This document shows, one piece after another, positions 58,496 through 64,000 of a stretch of DNA of 64,000 nt; the first letter of the stretch is position 1, and each line of letters starts with the position of its first letter. This stretch comes from Pseudomonas putida (GTDB lineage: Bacteria > Pseudomonadota > Gammaproteobacteria > Pseudomonadales > Pseudomonadaceae). The DNA is taken from contig CP163498.1 of the NCBI GenBank assembly GCA_041071465.1, positions 2,012,001 to 2,076,000 on the forward strand, given 5' to 3'. The notes below the pieces were generated by a model. That model saw only the letters and a program-made list of their open reading frames with translations. It was not told the DNA's origin and did no database searches. A program made the position numbers and the translations under genes.

Positions 58496-59223
58496 CGAAA
58501 ACGCGCTCGAACATGGCGCGCTACGGTGGCAGCCTGGCGATCGTGCTGGGCGTGCACGTGGTCGCCGTGCTGCTGACGCTCAACTGGTCGGTGCCCCAGG
58601 CCATCGAACTGCCCCCGGCAGCGATGATGGTCGAACTGGCACCGCTACCGGAGCCTGCGCCACCACCACCACCGAAAGCGGCTCCACAGCCACCGGCACC
58701 GGTCGAAGAACTGCCATTGCCGAAGCTGGTGGAAGCGCCCAAGCCCAAGATCGCCGTCCACAAGCCGCCCAAGCCGAAGGCCAAGCCACAGCCGCCCAAG
58801 CCCGAGAAAAAGCCTGAGCCGCCGAAGGAAGCGCCGCCAACCGAGCAAACGGTAGACGCACCGCCCAGCAACACGCCACCGCAGAAGTCCGCGGCACCGG
58901 CACCGAGCATTGCGTCCAACAGCAACGCCCTGCCCACCTGGCAGAGCGACCTGCTGCGCCACCTGGCCAAATACAAGCGTTACCCGGAAGACGCGCGCCG
59001 TCGCGGCCTGCAAGGCATCAACCGCCTGCGCTTCGTGGTCGACGCCGAAGGCAAGGTGGTGTCGTACTCCATGGCCGGTGGTTCGGGCAGCGCCGCACTG
59101 GACCGGGCGACCCTGGAAATGATCCGTCGGGCCGGCACGGTACCCAAGCCGCCACCCGAGTTGCTGAACAATGGCACGATCGAAGTCGTGGCACCGTTCG
59201 TCTACTCACTGGACCGCCGCTGA
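58492..59223 (+). CDS. tonB: Energy-transducing protein TonB
   Basis: The 243-residue protein has an N-terminal membrane anchor (about 13-32), a Pro/Lys-rich periplasmic spacer (about 42-130; many P-K-P repeats) and the C-terminal TonB domain (about 150-240; YPEDARRRGLQGINRLRFVVD, the YP motif included). It carries the proton-motive force to outer-membrane receptors. It overlaps exbD by four bases. Confidence 0.95.
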   Translation: MTKTRSNMARYGGSLAIVLGVHVVAVLLTLNWSVPQAIELPPAAMMVELAPLPEPAPPPPPKAAPQPPAPVEELPLPKLVEAPKPKIAVHKPPKPKAKPQPPKPEKKPEPPKEAPPTEQTVDAPPSNTPPQKSAAPAPSIASNSNALPTWQSDLLRHLAKYKRYPEDARRRGLQGINRLRFVVDAEGKVVSYSMAGGSGSAALDRATLEMIRRAGTVPKPPPELLNNGTIEVVAPFVYSLDRR

Positions 59224-59256
59224 GACTTTTGTTTCTGTCACAAATCGGCAAGTCTG

Positions 59257-59271
59257 ATAACGTGCGTCTAT
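59257..59271. promoter_or_regulatory. Possible OxyR half-site upstream of oxyR
   Basis: ATAA-N7-CTAT matches one half of the OxyR motif ATAG-N7-CTAT, 47 bases before the oxyR start. The second half is not evident. Confidence 0.3.
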
Positions 59272-59317
59272 CGATTGCAGCCGCTATGCTGGGCCCGCAA
59301 CTTCATGGACGCACGTT

Positions 59318-60243
59318 ATGACCCTCACAGAATTACGCTACATCGTCACACTCGCCCAGGAACAGCACTTCGGCCACGCCGCCGAGCGCTGCCACGTGAG
59401 CCAGCCGACCCTGTCGGTCGGTGTGAAGAAGCTCGAGGATGAGCTTGGCGTTCTGATCTTCGAGCGCAGCAAAAGCGCGGTACGCCTGACCCCGGTCGGT
59501 GAAAGCATCGTTGCCCAGGCGCAGAAGGTACTGGAGCAGGCCCAAGGCATTCGCGAACTGGCGCAGGCCGGCAAGAATCAGCTGACCGCCCCGCTCAAGG
59601 TCGGTGCCATCTACACCGTCGGCCCCTACCTGTTCCCGCATCTGATCCCGCAACTGCACCGCGTGGCGCCGCAGATGCCGCTGTACATCGAAGAAAACTT
59701 CACCCACGTACTGCGCGAAAAGCTGCGCAACGGCGAACTGGACGCGGTGATCATCGCCCTGCCGTTCAACGAAGCCGACGTGCTGACCTTGCCGCTGTAC
59801 GACGAACCGTTCTGCGCCTTGATGCCTGCCGACCACCCGTGGACGGCGAAGAAGACCATCGACACCGCCATGCTCAACGACAAGAGCCTGTTGCTGCTCG
59901 GTGAAGGCCACTGCTTCCGTGACCAGGTACTGGAAGCCTGCCCAACCTTGAACAAGGGGGAGAAGGCTCCAGGCACACCACGGTCGAGTCCAGTTCGCTG
60001 GAAACCATCCGCCACATGGTGGCCTCGGGCCTTGGCGTGTCGATCCTGCCGCTGTCGGCCGTGCACAGCCATCACTACGCCCCCGGCGTCATCGAAGTGC
60101 GCCCGCTGACGGCACCGGCACCGTTCCGTACCGTGGCCATCGCCTGGCGCGCCAGCTTCCCTCGGCCCAAGGCCATCGAGATCCTCGCTGACTCGATCCG
60201 CCTGTGCTCGGTCGCAAAAAACCCTGCGGAACAGCCGGCCTGA
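59318..60243 (+). pseudogene. oxyR: Hydrogen peroxide regulator OxyR, frameshifted as given
   Basis: The corrected product is 308 residues, like known OxyR (305-310), a LysR regulator activated by peroxide through a disulphide. The redox pair Cys199 and Cys208 is present (GEGHCFRDQVLEAC). The helix-turn-helix is intact (FGHAAERCHVSQPTLSVGVK). Shortly after Cys208 the frame is lost; the adjacent frame gives SRHTTVESSSLETIRHMVAS to the stop at 60243. One missing G near 59962 (GAG-GAA) restores it. recG begins three bases later, as in other pseudomonads. Confidence 0.94.
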
Positions 60244-60246
60244 GTC

Positions 60247-62326
60247 ATGAGTGAGCTGTCGAAAGTCCCGGTCACGGTACTGAAAGGTGTTGGTGAGGCC
60301 ATGGCGGAAAAGCTCGCCAAGGTCGGCCTGGAAAACCTGCAAGACGTGCTGTTCCACCTACCCCTGCGCTACCAGGACCGCACCCGAGTGGTACCGATTG
60401 GCCAACTGCGCCCCGGCCAGGATGCGGTGATCGAGGGGGTGGTCAGTGGTAGCGACGTGACCATGGGCAAGCGCCGCAGCCTGGTGGTGCGCCTGGGTGA
60501 TGGCAGCGGCGTGCTGACACTGCGCTTCTACCACTTCAGCAACGCGCAGAAGGAGGGCCTGAAGCGCGGCACTCACCTGCGCTGCTACGGCGAAGCCCGC
60601 CCCGGCGCTTCGGGCCTGGAAATCTGACCACCCAGAGTACCGCGCACTGAACGGCGACGAGCCGCCGCCACCGGTCGAGCAGACCCTGACGCCGATCTAC
60701 CCCTCCACCGAAGGCCTTACCCAGCAACGCCTGCGCCTGTTGTGCCAACAGAGCCTTGGCCTGCTCGGCCCACGCAGCCTGCCCGACTGGTTGCCGGACG
60801 AACTGGCGCGGGACTACCAGCTGGCGCCGCTGGACGAAGCCATTCGCTACCTGCACAACCCACCGGCCGACGCCGACCTCGACGAGCTTGCCGAAGGCCA
60901 GCACTGGGCCCAGCACCGCCTGGCCTTCGAAGAGCTGCTGACCCATCAGCTGTCGCAACAACGCCTGCGCGAAAGCCTGCGCAGCCTGCGTGCACCGGTA
61001 TTGCCCAAGGCCACGCGCCTGCAGGCGCAATACCTGGCCAACCTAGGCTTCCAGCCGACCGGCGCGCAGCAGCGGGTAGCCAACGAAATTGCCTACGACC
61101 TCAGCCAGCACGCGCCAATGATGCGCCTGGTACAAGGCGATGTGGGGGCGGGCAAGACCGTGGTTGCCGCCCTGGCTGCGTTGCAGGGCCTGGAAGCGGG
61201 CTACCAGGTGGCGCTGATGGCACCCACCGAGATTCTCGCCGAACAGCACTACATCACCTTCAAACGCTGGCTCGAACCGCTTGGCATCGAAGTGGCGTGG
61301 CTGGCTGGCAAGCTCAAGGGCAAGGCCCGGGCAGCCTCGTTGGAGCAGATCGCCAACGGTGCACCCATGGTGGTCGGCACCCACGCGCTGTTCCAGGAAG
61401 AGGTCAAGTTCAAGCACCTGGCCCTGGCGATCATCGACGAACAGCACCGGTTCGGCGTACAGCAACGCCTGGCCCTGCGCAAAAAAGGCGTGGCCGGCGA
61501 GCTGTGCCCACACCAGCTGATCATGACTGCCACGCCTATTCCGCGCACCCTGGCCATGAGCGCCTATGCCGACCTGGACACCTCGGTGCTCGACGAACTG
61601 CCGCCTGGGCGTACCCCGGTGAACACGGTGCTGGTGGCCGACAGCCGCCGCTTCGAGGTGGTGGAGCGGGTTCGCGCCGCTTGCGCCGAGGGGCGCCAGG
61701 CCTATTGGGTGTGCACCCTGATCGAAGAGTCTGAAGAGCTGACCTGTCAGGCAGCCGAAAGCACTTATGAAGAACTCGGCAGCGCCTTGGGCGAACTGCG
61801 TGTGGGCCTGATTCACGGCCGCATGAAACCTGCGGAAAAAGCCGAGATCATGGCGCAGTTCAAGGCCGGTGAGTTGCAGTTGCTGGTCGCGACCACTGTC
61901 ATCGAAGTCGGCGTGGACGTACCCAACGCCAGCCTGATGATCATCGAAAACCCCGAACGCCTGGGCCTTGCCCAACTGCATCAGCTGCGCGGCCGGGTTG
62001 GCCGGGGCAGCGCCGTCAGCCATTGCGTGCTGCTGTACCACCCACCGCTGTCGCAGATCGGTCGCGAGCGCTTGGGGATCATGCGCGAAACCAACGATGG
62101 CTTCATCATCGCCGAAAAGGACCTTGAGCTGCGTGGTCCGGGCGAGATGCTGGGCACCCGCCAAACCGGCCTGCTTCAGTTCAAGGTCGCCGACCTGATG
62201 CGCGACGCCGACCTGCTGCCGGCTGTGCGAGACGCCGCTCAAGCCCTGGTCGCGCGCTGGCCGGATCATGTCAGCCCGCTACTCGACCGCTGGCTGCGCC
62301 ATGGCCAGCAATATGGCCAAGTGTGA
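60247..62326 (+). pseudogene. recG: ATP-dependent DNA helicase RecG, frameshifted as given
   Basis: The corrected product is 692 residues (E. coli RecG 693), a fork-reversal and branch-migration helicase. The N-terminal wedge/OB domain (LRYQDRTRVVPIGQL, RRSLVVRLGDGSG) is in the first frame, which stops at TGA after SGLEI (60625-60627). The adjacent frame carries YHPEYRALNGDEPP and the helicase domains: Walker A GDVGAGKTVVA, DEQH box, TATPIPRTLAM and QLHQLRGRVGRG. Removing one extra G near 60626 (ATCTGACC to ATCTACC) restores the protein. It follows oxyR in one transcript. Confidence 0.95.
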
Positions 62327-62404
62327 CGCTAGTCCCAGAACGGATCCAGATTTGCTCGCAGGCTGGTTATACTTCGCGTTTAAAAGAAACAGTGGATACG
62401 GACC

Positions 62405-63807
62405 ATGACTGAAGTTGCCCTGGACACCGCAACCCCACACGCCCCCTCTGTCATCAGGCTGCTGCTCGACAAACTCGGCGTGGCCTACCGCGAGGTGGTC
62501 GAACACCCGCAGCTGCCTGCGGCTTCGCGGGTGCAGGCGGTGCTTCTCGACGACGAGGTCGGCGCCCTCATGGTGCTGTTCCCGCAGAGCCAACTGCTGG
62601 ACCTCAACCGCCTGGCCGAGCTGACCGGGCGCAAGCTCACCGCTGTGTCGGTGCCGCGACTGAAGCAGATGCTCGACAAGCACCAGCTCAAGGCCTTGCC
62701 GGGTATCCCGGCGCTGACCAGCTCGCCGTGCCAGTACGAAAAGAGCTTGCTCGACGCCGAGACCGTCTATATCCAGTCGGGCGAAGCCGGCCTGCTGCTG
62801 GAAATCGAACGCGCGAACTTCAAGCGTATGCTGGCCAAAGCCAGCGCCAGCAACTTCGGTCAGGAAGTCGAGGCCATCAGCCCCAACCTCGACCGCCCCG
62901 ATGACGACACCCGGGAAATCACCAATGCCGTCCAGGCCTTCACTGCCCGACGCATTCAGAAGCGCCTGGAAGAAACCATCGAAATCCCACCGCTGGCCGA
63001 CACCGCGCAAAAAATCATCAAGCTACGGGTAGACCCCAACGCCAGTATCGATGACATCACGGGCGTGGTCGAAACAGACCCGGCGCTGGCAGCGCAAGTG
63101 GTGAGCTGGGCCGCGTCGCCCTATTACGCCTCGCCGGGCAAGATCCGCTCGGTGGAAGACGCCATTGTCCGCGTGCTGGGCTTCGACTTGGTGATCAATC
63201 TGGCCCTTGGCCTGGCACTGGGCAAAACCTTGAGCCTGCCAAAAGACCACCCACAGCAGGCAACGCCCTATTGGCAGCAGTCGATCTACACCGCTGCAAT
63301 CATCGAAGGCCTGACCCGCGCCATGCCTCGGGCAGAGCGCCCGAAGCCGGGCTCACCTACCTGGCCGGGCTGCTGCACAACTTTGGCTACTTGCTGCTGG
63401 CGCATGTGTTCCCGCCGCACTTCTCGCTGATCTGCCGCCACCTGGAGGTCAACCCGCACCTGAACCACACCTACGTGGAGCAGCACCTGCTGGGCATCAG
63501 CCGCGAGCAGATCGGGGCCTGGCTGATGAAGCTGTGGGACATGCCCGAAGAGCTGTCGACCGCCCTGCGCTTCCAGCACGACCCGGCCTATGACGGCGAG
63601 TACTCGGCGTTCCCCAACCTGGTGTGCCTGGCCACTCGCCTGCTGCGCTCACGGGGGATCGGCACTGGGCCGCAGGAAGAGATCCCTGACGAGCTACTGG
63701 AGCGTTTGGGGATTACCCGGGACAAGGCCGAGGATGTGGTGAACAAGGTGCTCGAGGCCGAGAACCTGTTGCGAGAACTGGCTTCGCAGTTCCACGCACC
63801 GCATTGA
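62405..63807 (+). pseudogene. HDOD-domain protein with N-terminal YbaK-like domain, frameshifted as given
   Basis: The corrected product is 467 residues. Residues 1-150 resemble the YbaK/aminoacyl-tRNA deacylase fold (SVIRLLLDKLGVAYREV, KLTAVSVPRLKQML). Residues 195-420 form an HDOD domain (IPPLADTAQKIIKLRVDPNAS, VLGFDLVINLALG, YLAGLLHNFGYLLLAHVF). HDOD domains lack HD phosphohydrolase residues and act in signalling by binding partners. The first frame fails after RAERP; the next continues EAGLTYLAGLLHNFG. One missing C in the run 63340-63342 restores it. Function unknown. Confidence 0.88.
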
Positions 63808-63814
63808 GACTTCT

Positions 63815-63833
63815 GGGGCCGCATTGCGGCCCC
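63815..63833. terminator. GC hairpin between HDOD and SCP2-like genes
   Basis: GGGGCCGC-ATT-GCGGCCCC lies seven bases after the HDOD stop, between convergent genes. There is no T run, so it is a weak candidate. Confidence 0.5.
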
Positions 63834-63840
63834 GGCAATT

Positions 63841-64000
63841 TCAGCCTTTCTTCTTGGGTTTCAGGTACTTCATCAGCCCCTGGAACCACATCACCAGCGC
63901 CGGATTGCCCTTGATCTGGATGTTCTTGTCCTGAATCCCCTGCATGAACGCCAACTGCTTGTTGCCCGCCTGCATCGTGGCAAAGCCATAGGCCGCGTCC
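63841..64000 (-). CDS. SCP2-like sterol-carrier-domain protein, 3' part
   Basis: Only the last 52 residues are in the window. They read DAAYGFATMQAGNKQLAFMQ, then GIQDKNIQIKGNPALVMWFQ and the basic end KYLKPKKKG. The pattern of a helix followed by an IQIKGN strand-turn and hydrophobic helix resembles the C-terminal part of SCP2 lipid-binding domains. The start and the rest of the gene lie beyond the right edge. The family call is tentative. Confidence 0.6.
   Translation of the reverse strand, partial: DAAYGFATMQAGNKQLAFMQGIQDKNIQIKGNPALVMWFQGLMKYLKPKKKG

Overview
The window is about 64 kb of ordinary high-GC chromosomal DNA from a fluorescent pseudomonad, almost certainly of the Pseudomonas putida group. 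The evidence is the gene order (amaA-amaB-regulator-hglS; coaBC-dut-algC-argB; crc next to rph; rpoZ-spoT-ridA; exbB-exbD-tonB; oxyR-recG), the close match of several proteins to P. putida proteins I recognise, and many intergenic REP palindromes of the P. putida type. I see no prophage, plasmid, insertion sequence, CRISPR array, rRNA or tRNA gene.

Layout. 1-0.7 kb: a strongly self-complementary non-coding stretch, then a broken DUF3077 gene. 0.8-7.5 kb: two 94% identical YcaC-type hydrolases in direct orientation, bracketing a LysR regulator, a Tat-exported amidohydrolase and a small membrane protein, followed by an MscS channel with a cyclic-nucleotide-type domain. 7.5-13 kb: lysine catabolism (amaA, amaB, a LysR gene, hglS). 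13-20 kb: LysR/MATE pair, a GGDEF-EAL protein behind a Fur-like box, rep helicase and xpt. 20-29 kb: CoA-transferase, cytochrome c5, XRE-cupin regulator, D-alanine catabolism (dadX, dadA, lrp), YkgJ protein and a puuB-like oxidase. 29-37.9 kb: MocR regulator, phospholipase-D-like lipoprotein, MFS transporter, aldehyde dehydrogenase, cupin, ribosomal proteins L28/L33 and a peptide-binding protein. 38-47 kb: housekeeping genes (radC, coaBC, dut, algC, argB, pyrE, crc, rph, yicC, gmk). 47-52 kb: polyamine-type permease, puuD, puuA and a LysR regulator. 52-64 kb: rpoZ, spoT, ridA, a lipoprotein, an SDR protein, exbBD-tonB, oxyR, recG, an HDOD protein and the end of an SCP2-like gene.

How the genes fit together. 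AmaA, AmaB and HglS form the pipecolate to 2-oxoadipate to D-2-hydroxyglutarate arm of lysine breakdown. DadX/DadA/Lrp degrade alanine. PuuA, PuuD, a PuuB-like oxidase and a PuuC/KauB-like dehydrogenase would make up the gamma-glutamyl putrescine route, although they lie at separate sites. Two catabolic-type genes (amaA and the cupin at 35121) carry A-rich Hfq/Crc-like motifs directly before their ribosome-binding sites, and crc itself is in the window.

The most striking property of the sequence is that eleven genes are each interrupted by one small indel, including conserved single-copy genes (rep, algC, oxyR, recG). The sites are mostly short C/G runs, which suggests sequence or assembly error rather than gene decay. 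No clearly new biological system is present. The best candidates for something undescribed are the structured region at 120-320, the duplicated ycaC promoter/operator, and the Fur-like box before the GGDEF-EAL gene.
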